Source of the DNA: Oceanobacillus jeddahensis
Lineage (GTDB): Bacteria; Bacillota; Bacilli; Bacillales; Amphibacillaceae
DNA length: 64,000 nucleotides
NCBI RefSeq assembly: GCF_000750635.1
Contig: NZ_CCDM010000004.1
Span: 62,001 to 126,000, forward strand
Direction: 5' to 3'
This document shows positions 1-9,119 of the stretch, one piece after another (the first letter of the stretch is position 1; the number at the start of each line of letters is the position of its first letter). Made by a program: the position numbers and the translations under genes. The notes below the pieces were generated by a model, which saw only the letters and a program-made list of their open reading frames with translations, did no database searches and was not told where the DNA came from.

Positions 1-863
1 GCCCAAAAAACTAATCCAGCTACCGCTACCATCATAATAGTGAGAATAGCAGCGTTCCCCCAATTGAAAAAACCAGCCATTTCTCTATAGGCTTCTACCA
101 CTAAAAGACTAAGTCCAGTTGGAGCCAAAATAATTGGAGTTCCAAAATCAGAAAAACTTACTGCAAATATAACTAAAAATGTTGATATAATACCCGGAAG
201 GGCTAACGGAAATGTAACAGTATTAAATGTTAGCAGCCCCCTTGCCCCCATATTTGTCGATGCCTCTTCTAAGGAAATATCACTAACTTTAAAAGCTGCA
301 ACCATCGGCCAAAGAGCATATGGAAAAAAGAAAAAGATTTGAACTAGAGCTATCCCAGTAATAGAATAAGGATCAATAAAATATTCCTTTGTTCCACCCA
401 AAGCTTGATAAATATAAGTAACCCACCCTGATTGACCAAACATCATGATAAATGCATAAGCAGATATGAATGTAGGAATAATCAAAGGAACTGTACATAA
501 TGCCATAATCGTTCTTTTAAAAGGCATCTTTGTTCTAGCAATTCCATAAGCTATTGGAACACACATTAAAATAACGGTAAATGAAACAACTAATGCTAAA
601 ACTAAGCTATTTCTTAATGCACCAAAATAAGCAGATCGTGAAAAAATGGCATTAAAGTTTTCTAGTGTTGAATTCTTAATAGTTTCTATTGAACTTTGTA
701 AAGTTTCTATACTGATAAAAGATCCAAAGAAATTAATCGGTGTGTTTGTAAAGCTCACTGCAAAAACAACTACCAATGGAATAACTAAAAACATTATTAA
801 AAATAAATAGACGAGAAATTTCATTATTCCAAGGCCCGTTATTTTCTCCTTTATTTTTTTCAT
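1..863 (-). CDS. ABC transporter permease, Fe3+/spermidine/2-AEP type (partial)
   Basis: Inner-membrane permease of a binding-protein-dependent importer; its C-terminal end lies beyond the left edge. About 287 residues are visible. They hold at least six hydrophobic segments and an EAA-type cytoplasmic loop (EEASTNMGAR...LP) that would dock on the ATPase. The start is the ATG at 863-861, which overlaps the TGA of the ATPase gene as ATGA, so the two are translationally coupled. It is last in the visible part of an operon of HAD phosphatase, lipoprotein, ATPase and permease. Iron, polyamine and aminoethylphosphonate importers share this fold, so the substrate cannot be read from it. Confidence 0.85.
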   Translation of the reverse strand, partial: MKKIKEKITGLGIMKFLVYLFLIMFLVIPLVVVFAVSFTNTPINFFGSFISIETLQSSIETIKNSTLENFNAIFSRSAYFGALRNSLVLALVVSFTVILMCVPIAYGIARTKMPFKRTIMALCTVPLIIPTFISAYAFIMMFGQSGWVTYIYQALGGTKEYFIDPYSITGIALVQIFFFFPYALWPMVAAFKVSDISLEEASTNMGARGLLTFNTVTFPLALPGIISTFLVIFAVSFSDFGTPIILAPTGLSLLVVEAYREMAGFFNWGNAAILTIMMVAVAGLVFW

Positions 864-1981
864 AGCAACAACACCCTTTCAGAGGATATACTTAACCTAA
901 CTTTACTCCCTTCCTCTAAAATCCCTTCTCCTGCTTCATAATTTTGATCAACTATCAAAATTTGATTTTCTACCTTCACTTCATATCTAACTGTGTTACC
1001 TAAATAGGTTGCAACTTCTACTACACCATCAAAAACATTTTTAAGATTTGGTGTGTTCTCTTTTAAAATATTGATATTTTCAGGTCTGATAATAATTTGC
1101 ACACTATCTTTTTCAGGTTTCTTTTTTGATTCTATTTTCTGCTCTCCAAATTGAATAACCGAATAACTATCCCCTTTATGTACAACTTCTCCAGGAATTA
1201 TGTTAGAAGTTCCCACAAAATCTGCAATATAAGGAGAATTAGGATTACTATATAAGTCAGTAGGCGTCCCTACTTGTACAATTTCCCCTGCTTGCATAAC
1301 TGCAACACGATCAGCCATACTCATTGCTTCTTCTTGATCATGCGTGACAAATATCGTTGTAATATTCAAGTCTTGCTGGATTCTTCTAATAGTATTTCTC
1401 ATTGTATGTCTCAGCTTTTGATCTAAATTTGATAAAGGTTCGTCCATTAATAAAACATCCGGCTCCATAACTAATGATCTTGCCAATGCTACGCGCTGTT
1501 GCTGACCCCCAGAAAGCTCACTAGTCAGCTTATGGGCATGTTCAGTCAGCTCTACATATTCTAAAATATCATAGACTTTTTTCTTCATTTCATCATTATA
1601 TTTAACTAATTTGCTGTTAAGCATCCTTGTATAAATACCTACTTTTTTTAAAATCCCACTCTTCTTTAGCTCTTTTACATTCAAACTATAAGCTACATTA
1701 TCAAAAACATTCATATGCGGAAACAATGCATAGCTTTGAAAAACCATTCCACAATTTCTGCGATGCGGATCAACTTTATTTACTTTTTTATCACCAATTT
1801 TGATAATTCCTTCTGTTGGACTTTCAAATCCTGCCACACATCTCATTGTTGTCGTTTTTCCACAACCAGAAGGGCCCAAGAGAGCGAAAAACTCGCCCTC
1901 TTTAATATCTAAATTAATATTTTTTAAAACCCTTGTTTCTCCAAAATCTTTAATTAAATTATCCAAAACAACAGATCCCAT
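860..1981 (-). CDS. ABC transporter ATP-binding protein (PotA/FbpC-like)
   Basis: Cytoplasmic ATPase that powers the importer. Walker A is GPSGCGKTT near residue 37, the Q-loop follows, the signature is LSGGQQQR, and Walker B is LLMDEP followed by SNLD and an H-loop (VTHDQEEA). After about residue 240 comes a TOBE-type C-terminal region, typical of the PotA/FbpC/PhnT group. Its 373 residues are normal for that group. The ATG is preceded by AAGGTGAG. It ends in a 4-base overlap with the permease. The family is certain and the substrate is not. Confidence 0.92.
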   Translation of the reverse strand: MGSVVLDNLIKDFGETRVLKNINLDIKEGEFFALLGPSGCGKTTTMRCVAGFESPTEGIIKIGDKKVNKVDPHRRNCGMVFQSYALFPHMNVFDNVAYSLNVKELKKSGILKKVGIYTRMLNSKLVKYNDEMKKKVYDILEYVELTEHAHKLTSELSGGQQQRVALARSLVMEPDVLLMDEPLSNLDQKLRHTMRNTIRRIQQDLNITTIFVTHDQEEAMSMADRVAVMQAGEIVQVGTPTDLYSNPNSPYIADFVGTSNIIPGEVVHKGDSYSVIQFGEQKIESKKKPEKDSVQIIIRPENINILKENTPNLKNVFDGVVEVATYLGNTVRYEVKVENQILIVDQNYEAGEGILEEGSKVRLSISSERVLLL

Positions 1982-2006
1982 ATTAACTCACCTTCTTAAA
2001 ATATAA

Positions 2007-3044
2007 TTATTGAATCCTTTCTTGCCACTCATTACGAATACGATCATAATTTTCTTGAATCCACTCCATATCTAATTCGACAATTCTATCTTCAATTTCA
2101 TCCATATCAATTGGCAGTTTTTCTTCAACTTCTTCATTCACAACTAGATGATACGTATCTGCTAAAATTTCTTGAGCTTCTGGGGTATGCATAAACTCAA
2201 TAAATTTCTTTCCACCATCTGGATTTGGACCATCTTTTACTAAAGAAATTGGATCGCTAACAACTGTTGTCATATCTGGGACAATAAAATCAACGGATTC
2301 TCCATTTTCAGCTAAATCATATGCGTGATAACTTAGACCAATTCCTATTTCTGCCTCTCCATTTGCAACTGCTGTTACTGGACCAGAACCTGAATCAGGG
2401 ATTGAATTTGCCTGCTGTGCTAATTGTTCAAAATACTCCCATCCAGCTTCTTCTCCATATTCTGACATGTACGCCAACACTAACAATGTAGCTGTTCCAG
2501 AAGATGCAGGGTTAGGAAATTGGATTTTACCTTGCCATTTTGGATCCAATAATTCATCCCATGTCTGAGGAACTTCTTCCTCGCTAAGTACTTCCGGATC
2601 ATAAGAAAATCCAGTCAATAACTTAATAATTCCACTATAGTAATCATCTTCATGTCTTATTTTGACACCACTTTCATCAATCACTGGCATATCTGCAACA
2701 TTATCTGGTACAAAGGGTTCAAATATATCCTCTTCAATAGCTCCTTCAAAAGATAAATTACCTCCGCCTGCATACAATACATCGGCACTTGGATTTCCTT
2801 TTTCAGCCATCAATTGATTTAACAGTACATTTGTCCCAGCATAATGAACATCAACTGTTCCTCCATATAGTTCTTCAAATTTATCAGCTAATCTTCTTGT
2901 AGTTTCAGGTGTTTCCGGAGAAAATACGGTGATAGTTCCATAATCCCCATCTTCTCCACTTGCATCTGACCCATTATCAGAACAGCCAATTAATATAAAT
3001 GAAATTAAAACAGTAAAAATAATAAATAAAAGTGATTTTCTCAT
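2007..3044 (-). CDS. ABC transporter substrate-binding lipoprotein
   Basis: Extracellular solute-binding protein tethered to the membrane. The N-terminus is a lipoprotein signal (MRKSLL, hydrophobic core, lipobox LIGC) followed by an acidic Ser/Gly linker. The body begins TITVFSPE and resembles the iron/2-aminoethylphosphonate/polyamine binding family, about 345 residues in all. The start is set at the ATG 3044-3042 because AGGGAGGA lies just upstream; a longer reading frame would run into the HAD gene. It sits between HAD and ATPase genes in one operon. The ligand is unknown, and the adjacent phosphatase hints at a phosphorylated or phosphonate solute. Confidence 0.88.
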   Translation of the reverse strand: MRKSLLFIIFTVLISFILIGCSDNGSDASGEDGDYGTITVFSPETPETTRRLADKFEELYGGTVDVHYAGTNVLLNQLMAEKGNPSADVLYAGGGNLSFEGAIEEDIFEPFVPDNVADMPVIDESGVKIRHEDDYYSGIIKLLTGFSYDPEVLSEEEVPQTWDELLDPKWQGKIQFPNPASSGTATLLVLAYMSEYGEEAGWEYFEQLAQQANSIPDSGSGPVTAVANGEAEIGIGLSYHAYDLAENGESVDFIVPDMTTVVSDPISLVKDGPNPDGGKKFIEFMHTPEAQEILADTYHLVVNEEVEEKLPIDMDEIEDRIVELDMEWIQENYDRIRNEWQERIQ

Positions 3045-3057
3045 TAAATATTCCTCC

Positions 3058-3846
3058 CTAAGCTTGTTTTGTTTTATCAATCAATCCTAATTTTTTTAAT
3101 CCGTAAGCGATGCCATTATCAGCAACGTCTCTTGTTACAAAATCTGATGCTTGTTTTGCTGATTCAACACTGTTCCCCATTGCGACTCCTGTCCCTACAA
3201 ATTTAAGTAACTCTAGATCATTAATTCCATCTCCAAAAGCAACAGACGATTCTTTTGGAATTTCCAAATATTCCAACATCTTTAAAGCTCCTTTAGCTTT
3301 ATACATATCAGGATTCAGTACATCAACACAATATTTATACCACCTTAAAAATCGAAAATTATTTCTATATTGTTCTAAAAATCTTTCATCATCTGTTTCA
3401 CAGAGTAGTAGCGCATAAGATATTTCGTCATGTAAAGTAGCCTCATGATAAGTAGGAACATCTAACCCAATTAACGACATTGAATCGTCTATGAATACAT
3501 CAGATTTAGAATTTATCCAAATTTTATCCTTCGTTGAAAACATCATCGAATATCCTCTTTCAAACGCTTTCTTTTCTAACTCTCTTAAATCTTCTATATT
3601 ATATTTCTCTTGATGAATAACTTCTCCTTGATAAACAACAAGTGAACCATTACAGCTAACATATGAATTAATACTTAGTTCTTCAGAAATATGTTGAAAC
3701 ATTGTTGGCGCTCTTCCTGTTGAAATTGCAACTTCAATTCCTTTTGATTGAATTTCATGAATAGAATCAATTGTAGACTTAGGAATCTCATTATTTCTAT
3801 CTAATATAGTTCCATCAATATCAAAAAACACAATTCTTTTTTCCAC
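3058..3846 (-). CDS. HAD-superfamily phosphatase, Cof type
   Basis: Cytoplasmic Mg-dependent phosphatase of the Cof/IIB subfamily. Motif I is DIDGT near residue 9, where the first Asp is the nucleophile, and the late motif is GDGINDLELL. Its 262 residues are usual for the subfamily. It begins with GTG behind a GGAGGAGG site. It is the first gene of the ABC importer operon, so its likely task is to dephosphorylate the imported solute or a derivative; that is inference. It is not PhnX, whose cap domain and motifs differ. Confidence 0.85.
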   Translation of the reverse strand: MEKRIVFFDIDGTILDRNNEIPKSTIDSIHEIQSKGIEVAISTGRAPTMFQHISEELSINSYVSCNGSLVVYQGEVIHQEKYNIEDLRELEKKAFERGYSMMFSTKDKIWINSKSDVFIDDSMSLIGLDVPTYHEATLHDEISYALLLCETDDERFLEQYRNNFRFLRWYKYCVDVLNPDMYKAKGALKMLEYLEIPKESSVAFGDGINDLELLKFVGTGVAMGNSVESAKQASDFVTRDVADNGIAYGLKKLGLIDKTKQA

Positions 3847-4157
3847 TATATTGCTCTCCCTCCTCCGGAAGTACCTGCTATATAAAAGTATGCTTTTGTT
3901 AAACGTTCAATAGATTTATAACATTCCACAACTTTTAACATTCGTTCAAGATATAAACATTTGATAACTTTTGTAAAAAATAAAGATTATTCCAAAAAAA
4001 TAAACACCTAATTTACTTCTAAAATAATTTGCTATAACCACTTATTAAAACATATTTAATATAACTTTCAATATAGTTCCCCCTTCTTCAATAAAAATAT
4101 ATAACACACATTATTTTTACATTCGTTATAATACGTGTCATTTGTAATATTAATAAC
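3847..4157 (-). other. Long leader of the HAD/ABC operon
   Basis: If the promoter at 4158-4186 is used, the transcript has a leader of about 300 nt. It is very AT-rich and has no ORF I would defend. ACATTCGTT-like words recur near 3939 and 4120, outside the promoter, and could be regulator sites. I do not recognise a riboswitch fold. Confidence 0.35.
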
Positions 4158-4186
4158 ATTATAAAAATAAAGCGCTTTCTTGTCAA
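4158..4186 (-). promoter_or_regulatory. SigA promoter with cre-like palindrome in the spacer
   Basis: On the minus strand a perfect TTGACA (4186-4181) and a perfect TATAAT (4163-4158) are separated by exactly 17 bases. The spacer contains AAAGCGCTTT, a perfect palindrome matching the core of CcpA (cre) and other LacI-family operators. Against the cre consensus TGWAARCGYTWWCA the best alignment is 11 of 14. Binding inside the spacer would block polymerase. The downstream genes are the HAD/ABC operon. Confidence 0.7.
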
Positions 4187-4360
4187 TCACTATTTTTAAT
4201 AATTCGAATTTTCATAGTGATGTTCGATATTAAAATAATAATGATGATTATAATTGGTAAAATTCACAATAAATTTTATGTACTTTTATTTAAAAATACT
4301 TTCGTAAATTCGCCTATTCATAATTTAAATTCTTTTTTATTTATATTTTAGATTCAATAC

Positions 4361-4404
4361 AAAAAAGCACAATAAAACCAACGCTAATCTGGTTTTATTG
4401 TGCT
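4361..4404 (-). terminator. Rho-independent terminator
   Basis: A perfect 15-bp stem (4366-4380 with 4390-4404) and a 9-nt loop are followed on the minus strand by six T. It terminates the M20/hypothetical operon before the ABC operon promoter. Confidence 0.9.
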
Positions 4405-4423
4405 TTATTAATTGGAAAAATTA

Positions 4424-4855
4424 TTAAAAATCATTTTGTTCTTTCAACTTTACTAATACTCCTCGCTCATCTGTCCCCACTTTCCAATTAATCGAAAGCA
4501 TCTGCTTCAACTCATCAAGAGAGGATCCACTCAAATCCAAACCTTGAACACCTGTTTTTAACTTTTGAAAGTCTTTACCTTCCACTTTTTGAAACTTTAA
4601 TTTCAACAATCTCTCTAAACCACCAACCGTAACAAACTTAACAGCATACCCATCATTAATGATTTCTTCAAAAGTTGAAAAGTCCTGCTCTGCTAAGACA
4701 AGCAACTGTTCAAAATCATACTGATCGTTGATTTGCTTCCATGTTGATACACCTTTTTCTTTCGCAGCCTGAATAATAGCTTCATTTGTTACTCCGCTTG
4801 CACGCAGTGTTTCAATCATATACGCTTCCATCTGAGAAATTTTTGGTCGAGTCAT
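4424..4855 (-). CDS. Uncharacterised protein downstream of M20 hydrolase
   Basis: A soluble, charged protein of 143 residues that I do not recognise. It has no signal peptide or membrane segment. The N-terminal half looks helical, with a motif-like stretch VTNEAIIQAAKEKG that could be a small helix-turn-helix or UBA-like fold. The ATG follows AAGGAG. It lies 27 bases after the M20 gene and before the terminator, so the two genes form a unit. Confidence 0.75.
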   Translation of the reverse strand: MTRPKISQMEAYMIETLRASGVTNEAIIQAAKEKGVSTWKQINDQYDFEQLLVLAEQDFSTFEEIINDGYAVKFVTVGGLERLLKLKFQKVEGKDFQKLKTGVQGLDLSGSSLDELKQMLSINWKVGTDERGVLVKLKEQNDF

Positions 4856-4882
4856 TTTTCATCTCCTTTCTTTCATAGCACT

Positions 4883-6076
4883 TTATAACAAATAATGATT
4901 AATAATTGTTGCAAATGCTTTTTCAATATTTACTAACGCTCGTTCATCAATATCAAATCGGGGGTGATGATGAGGAAAGTGAGTTGCTTCATCATCATTT
5001 TTAGAACCTACACGAAAATAAGTTCCTGGTTTTGCTTCTAAAAAGTATGAGAAATCCTCTGCCCCCATTGTTGGTGCAAATTCCACAACATTCTCATCTT
5101 CAAAGGTCTCTTTAAATAGATCTCTTGCTACGTCTGTTTCAGCTTTATGATTAAATAACGCAGGGTATCCTCTTAAATAATCCAATTCATAGGTCGCATG
5201 AAAAGCACTTGTAATCCCTTCAATAATAGATCGAATATCTTTTTCTACTTTATCCCGGACTGCCGGATCAAAAGTACGGACTGTCCCCTCTATTCTTGCA
5301 GTATCTGGAATTACATTAAATGCATTTCCTGCCTGAAAAACGCCAATCGTAACGACAGCAGACTGAAGTGGATCAATTTGACGACTTACAATTTTTTGTA
5401 GTGCCTCAACAACACTTGTACCGATTACAAGCGAATCTGTTGTTTGATGTGGTCTGGCTCCATGACCGCCATTTCCTTTCAAATGAATTGCAAATTTATC
5501 AACAGCAGCCATTTGATAGCCTTCCCCTACACCAACTTTTCCAATTGGAATGTCAGATGCAAGATGTGCACCAAATACATAATCTACGTCTTCAAGGATA
5601 CCATCTTCAATCATATATTTCGCTCCGCCAGGCGGGGTTTCTTCAGCGGGCTGAAATACGAAAACGATACTTCCTTTCAAATTATCCTTATACTGGCTTA
5701 CTACTTTTGCCACGCCTAATAAAGCGGCCGTATGTCCATCATGGCCACAAGCATGCATTACTCCCGGTTTCGTTGATTTGTAAGGGGTTTCTTTCTCATC
5801 CTCAATCGGTAAAGCATCGAAATCTGCTCTTAAAGCAATCTTCTTGCCCGGTTGCTTTCCCTCTACAACACTTATTAAGCCATGTCCGCCAATATTTCTT
5901 TGGACATCCAAACCAAAGCTTTTTAATTTTTCTTCTATGTAATTCGCTGTTTTTTCTTCTTGAAATGATAACTCTGGATACTGATGCATATATCTTCTCC
6001 AGCTTTTTACTTCCTCGAAAGATTGTTCAAGTTTTTCAAAAATAAAATCGACTACCTTTTCTTTTGTATCGCCCAC
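4883..6076 (-). CDS. M20 family amidohydrolase (N-acyl amino acid / hippurate hydrolase type)
   Basis: Metal-dependent amidohydrolase that splits N-acyl or N-carbamoyl amino acids. The family hallmarks are present: MHQYPELSF at the N-terminus, the metal-binding HACGHDGH motif, the general base in PAEETPPGG, and a late HPRFD segment. It has about 397 residues and no signal peptide, so it is cytoplasmic. I place the start at the GTG 6076-6074: the GGAGGG there is 7 bases upstream, whereas the ATG at 6091 has no ribosome site and itself contains that GGAGGG. The substrate is not predictable. Confidence 0.9.
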   Translation of the reverse strand: MGDTKEKVVDFIFEKLEQSFEEVKSWRRYMHQYPELSFQEEKTANYIEEKLKSFGLDVQRNIGGHGLISVVEGKQPGKKIALRADFDALPIEDEKETPYKSTKPGVMHACGHDGHTAALLGVAKVVSQYKDNLKGSIVFVFQPAEETPPGGAKYMIEDGILEDVDYVFGAHLASDIPIGKVGVGEGYQMAAVDKFAIHLKGNGGHGARPHQTTDSLVIGTSVVEALQKIVSRQIDPLQSAVVTIGVFQAGNAFNVIPDTARIEGTVRTFDPAVRDKVEKDIRSIIEGITSAFHATYELDYLRGYPALFNHKAETDVARDLFKETFEDENVVEFAPTMGAEDFSYFLEAKPGTYFRVGSKNDDEATHFPHHHPRFDIDERALVNIEKAFATIINHYLL

Positions 6077-6142
6077 TCGCAAACCCTCCATAATAATTAT
6101 TTTGATTTTAATTAGTTAACTAGGTTCTCGAAATTCCATATT

Positions 6143-6171
6143 AGTTTAAACATATTAATCCGAGTTGTCAA
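6143..6171 (-). promoter_or_regulatory. SigA-type promoter of the M20 operon
   Basis: TTGACA (6171-6166), a 17-base spacer and TAAACT (6148-6143) lie on the minus strand ahead of the M20 gene. The -35 box is inside the palindrome AGTTGTCAACT (6164-6174), which may be an operator. Confidence 0.55.
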
Positions 6172-6262
6172 CTAAAGTTTAAGAATGATATATAAATAGG
6201 GGCTATGCCTTAATAGACATTCCCCCTTAAAATGGTAGATCACATTTATTCACAGTAATTAA

Positions 6263-7279
6263 TTATTTTTCTAATTTTATAATTTTTTTAGTGATAACTG
6301 ATTCGTGAATCGCATTGGCAATTTTTGTAGCTTGAAGCCCATCATATACATTTGCTCTAAAATCCGTATTTTCTATTATATTTCGAACGAAATCCTGTAT
6401 TGGCTCTATACCAAATCCCCAGGGTACTTCTTCATCAAAATTCATAAATAAATAATTGGGAATACTAGCTTTTTCACTTGTATATTGCTCCAAACCTCTA
6501 TAGGATTCATTTTTAAAATATTTATTATCCGTTACAATGACTAATTGACCATCATTTGATTTAGGGAATGTATTGGGCAATACCCAAGCATTTTCTACCG
6601 TCCAATTGCTGCCATCTGTCATCGTAAGAATCGCCTGCATAGAATCATACGTATCAATTCCTTGATTAGCTAATACTCCTTTATTTCCTGTAGCATAAAC
6701 CGTTTCCACTTCGCTTCCGGTTAAATAACGAATTAAATCATAACAATGAACTCCTAAAAACCATGCCGGTGAAGACTTGTCCGCCCAGTTCAACCATTTA
6801 GTTGGAACATCAATAATATCGTCTAGTGACATGTACCCCCGAATCAGATTCGCATCTCCACTTTTTAGTTCTTTCTTTATCGCATTATAAGCTGGGTCCC
6901 ACCGTTTATGGAAATCAACACAAATTCGCACATTTTTTTCTTCGGCAAGTTGAACGATTTGATAACTTTCATCCAATGTAGTTGCTAAAGGTTTTTCGAT
7001 AAAAAGATATTTAATTCCGTGATTCATCGCATCCATTGCTGTATCAAAATGATAGGGATCTGATGTTGCAATACTCACAGCATCTAATTGTTCATTTTGT
7101 AGCATACTGTCAACACTTGAGTATCCTTTAATTCCATATTTATCTTCAGCTTGTTGTTTTCTTCTTTCATTTAATTCACATACAACAACGTTTTCAACAT
7201 TTTTATCTGAAGTATATATATTTAAATGGTAATTTCCATATATTCCAGCTCCAACTACCCCAATGCTGACTTTTTTCAT
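6263..7279 (-). CDS. Gfo/Idh/MocA family NAD(P)-dependent oxidoreductase
   Basis: Dehydrogenase acting on a sugar, inositol or sugar derivative. The N-terminal Rossmann fold has GVVGAGIYG near residue 8, and EKPLA near residue 95 carries the conserved lysine. The C-terminal half is the substrate domain, with DFHKRWDPA and the GVHCYDLIRYL helix. Its 338 residues are typical. It follows the PTS EIIC gene by 39 bases with its own GGAG site, so it is probably the last gene of the PTS operon and the first oxidative step after uptake. The substrate is unknown. Confidence 0.88.
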   Translation of the reverse strand: MKKVSIGVVGAGIYGNYHLNIYTSDKNVENVVVCELNERRKQQAEDKYGIKGYSSVDSMLQNEQLDAVSIATSDPYHFDTAMDAMNHGIKYLFIEKPLATTLDESYQIVQLAEEKNVRICVDFHKRWDPAYNAIKKELKSGDANLIRGYMSLDDIIDVPTKWLNWADKSSPAWFLGVHCYDLIRYLTGSEVETVYATGNKGVLANQGIDTYDSMQAILTMTDGSNWTVENAWVLPNTFPKSNDGQLVIVTDNKYFKNESYRGLEQYTSEKASIPNYLFMNFDEEVPWGFGIEPIQDFVRNIIENTDFRANVYDGLQATKIANAIHESVITKKIIKLEK

Positions 7280-7318
7280 TTCATCTATCTCCTTTCACAC
7301 ATTTATCAATCTATAGAT

Positions 7319-8695
7319 TTAAATGCCGTTACTTTTTGAGTATCTTTTTTCTAAATACTTGCCTCCAATGAGTGCAAGTGCTATTACAGCAAGTAAGAAC
7401 ACTGCGCCAAGTATTGGTACTTCAGCTAATTTGACTGGAAGCCAAATAAAGAAGTTTCCTAAGGCCATGGTTGTTGCGGTTTGCCCTTCTTGAACGAACG
7501 TTAATCCTGCATTCTCTCCTAATTGCGTAAATAACGGGGCTGCCCAACTTGAAAGCCATAATACAATAGGAATAAAGATTAAACTTGAAATAATGGTTCT
7601 AATTCTGTTTCCTTTATGAACGATCGTTGCAAAACAAACATAAAAAGCTGCAAAAGGTACTTCTCCAAGCGGAAGAGTCGTATTTCCTGGTAAAATAGCT
7701 GCAACAAACATAAATACTGGAATCATCAACATACCAACACTAATGGTTACCGAATGTCCAATTGTAACTGCTGAATCTAAACCAATATATAATTCACGAT
7801 CTTTAAATTTTTCAGCAAAAAACTTCTTTGCTTGGTTTGAGATAGGAATTAAACCTTCAACAATCATTTTTACCATTGTCGGGAATAACACCATTATTGC
7901 AGCAGTACTTACGGTAACATTTAAAATATCACTAACTCCGTAACCAGCAACAATTCCAAAGAACAATCCTAATATAAGGCCAAGATAAATTTTATCCCCA
8001 AGAACCGCTCCAATCATTTTTGAAATACCATTTGAATTTCGTGAAGCATCATTATCTTCTGAACCTTTTTTGTCTTTTAAAATTGGTATATAATCATAAA
8101 TCTTATCTAGAATCATAAATAAAGGTGCACTTGCTGCAGCAAATCCATGAGGAATTGTAATCCCTCCAATACCAATAACATCTTGTGTGCGCTTTGCCAT
8201 AATATCTCCAATTTTCAAACCCAAAATAGCATGCGTTAGCCCTGCTAAAATTGCTAAGAAGAAGTTGCCTGTTAGAATTTGTACAAAACCGGCAGTAATC
8301 GCAAAGTACCAAAAGTTATATACATCTACATTAATCGTATTTGTTAATTTTGTAGCAACTAGTATGATATTCACTGCTACTACAACTACTATTAATACTG
8401 CGCCTACAGAAGATCCAAATCCTACTGCTGCAGCTGGGCCTCCTCCAACATCAATAGAGGTCAAATTTAACCCTAATCTTTCCACCATCGAATTTATCAC
8501 TGGAGAAAGTACATCAGCAGTTAATGTACTTACTATCTGTACCCCAATCAAACCAATTCCTACAGTTATACCTGCCTTTAATGCTTTCCCAAAACGCAGA
8601 CCAAAAATTAAAGCAATTGTCATCATAATTAACGGTACAAAAACCTGGCTACCTAGATTAATTACATATTGTATAATATTGAGTAATACTTCCAA
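7319..8695 (-). CDS. PTS galactitol-family EIIC membrane component
   Basis: Membrane permease of a phosphotransferase system in the GatC-type family. About 458 residues hold many hydrophobic helices with no EIIA or EIIB attached. The start is taken as TTG 8695-8693, because GGAGGAGG ends 8 bases upstream; the ATG at 8716 lies upstream of that site and would translate it. It sits with separate EIIA and EIIB genes, a regulator and a dehydrogenase. Family members carry galactitol, ribitol/arabitol-type polyols and other sugars, so the sugar remains open. Confidence 0.88.
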   Translation of the reverse strand: MEVLLNIIQYVINLGSQVFVPLIMMTIALIFGLRFGKALKAGITVGIGLIGVQIVSTLTADVLSPVINSMVERLGLNLTSIDVGGGPAAAVGFGSSVGAVLIVVVVAVNIILVATKLTNTINVDVYNFWYFAITAGFVQILTGNFFLAILAGLTHAILGLKIGDIMAKRTQDVIGIGGITIPHGFAAASAPLFMILDKIYDYIPILKDKKGSEDNDASRNSNGISKMIGAVLGDKIYLGLILGLFFGIVAGYGVSDILNVTVSTAAIMVLFPTMVKMIVEGLIPISNQAKKFFAEKFKDRELYIGLDSAVTIGHSVTISVGMLMIPVFMFVAAILPGNTTLPLGEVPFAAFYVCFATIVHKGNRIRTIISSLIFIPIVLWLSSWAAPLFTQLGENAGLTFVQEGQTATTMALGNFFIWLPVKLAEVPILGAVFLLAVIALALIGGKYLEKRYSKSNGI

Positions 8696-8786
8696 TACGT
8701 ATACCTCCTCCAACATACTTTCACTGCTTCCCGCTAAACATCAAATAAAGTTATTTCCGGTTATCGTTCGTTAGTTGATTTTCTTT

Positions 8787-9059
8787 TTATTGTTTTAATA
8801 TAGCTAGTATTTCTTCTTCCACTTGCTCCTCGTTAATTCCTGTAAGGAACGCACTACCTTGAACTACTGGTGTTTTGAAATTTTCGTTTGTTTTCATCGT
8901 TGTAATAAATAGATCCGCGTTATCGTCATAACCAGCTAGTTCATTAAATGTTGTTTGAACAACTTCGCAAGGAATCCCTTCCACTAATTCTTCTACCTTG
9001 CCTTTTACCATTGAAGATGTTGCTATACCTGCTCCACATGCAATAACAATTTTTTTCAT
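8787..9059 (-). CDS. PTS galactitol-type EIIB component
   Basis: Small cytoplasmic phosphocarrier of 90 residues. It starts MKKIVIACGAG; Cys8 in the P-loop-like CGAGIATSSM is the expected phosphorylation site, receiving phosphate from EIIA and passing it to the sugar in EIIC. It lies between the EIIA and EIIC genes and has a GGAGG site. Confidence 0.9.
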   Translation of the reverse strand: MKKIVIACGAGIATSSMVKGKVEELVEGIPCEVVQTTFNELAGYDDNADLFITTMKTNENFKTPVVQGSAFLTGINEEQVEEEILAILKQ

Positions 9060-9119
9060 TTTTATTCCTCCATTATTTCGTTTATTTGATGAAACTTCTT
9101 TCTATCTATCAAACGACGA

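Noticed and set aside
1-3846. Phosphonate degradation operon
   Set aside because: No PhnX or PhnW; the HAD protein is of the Cof type.
5368-6045. 225-codon plus-strand ORF
   Set aside because: Shadow of the M20 gene, which has all catalytic motifs.
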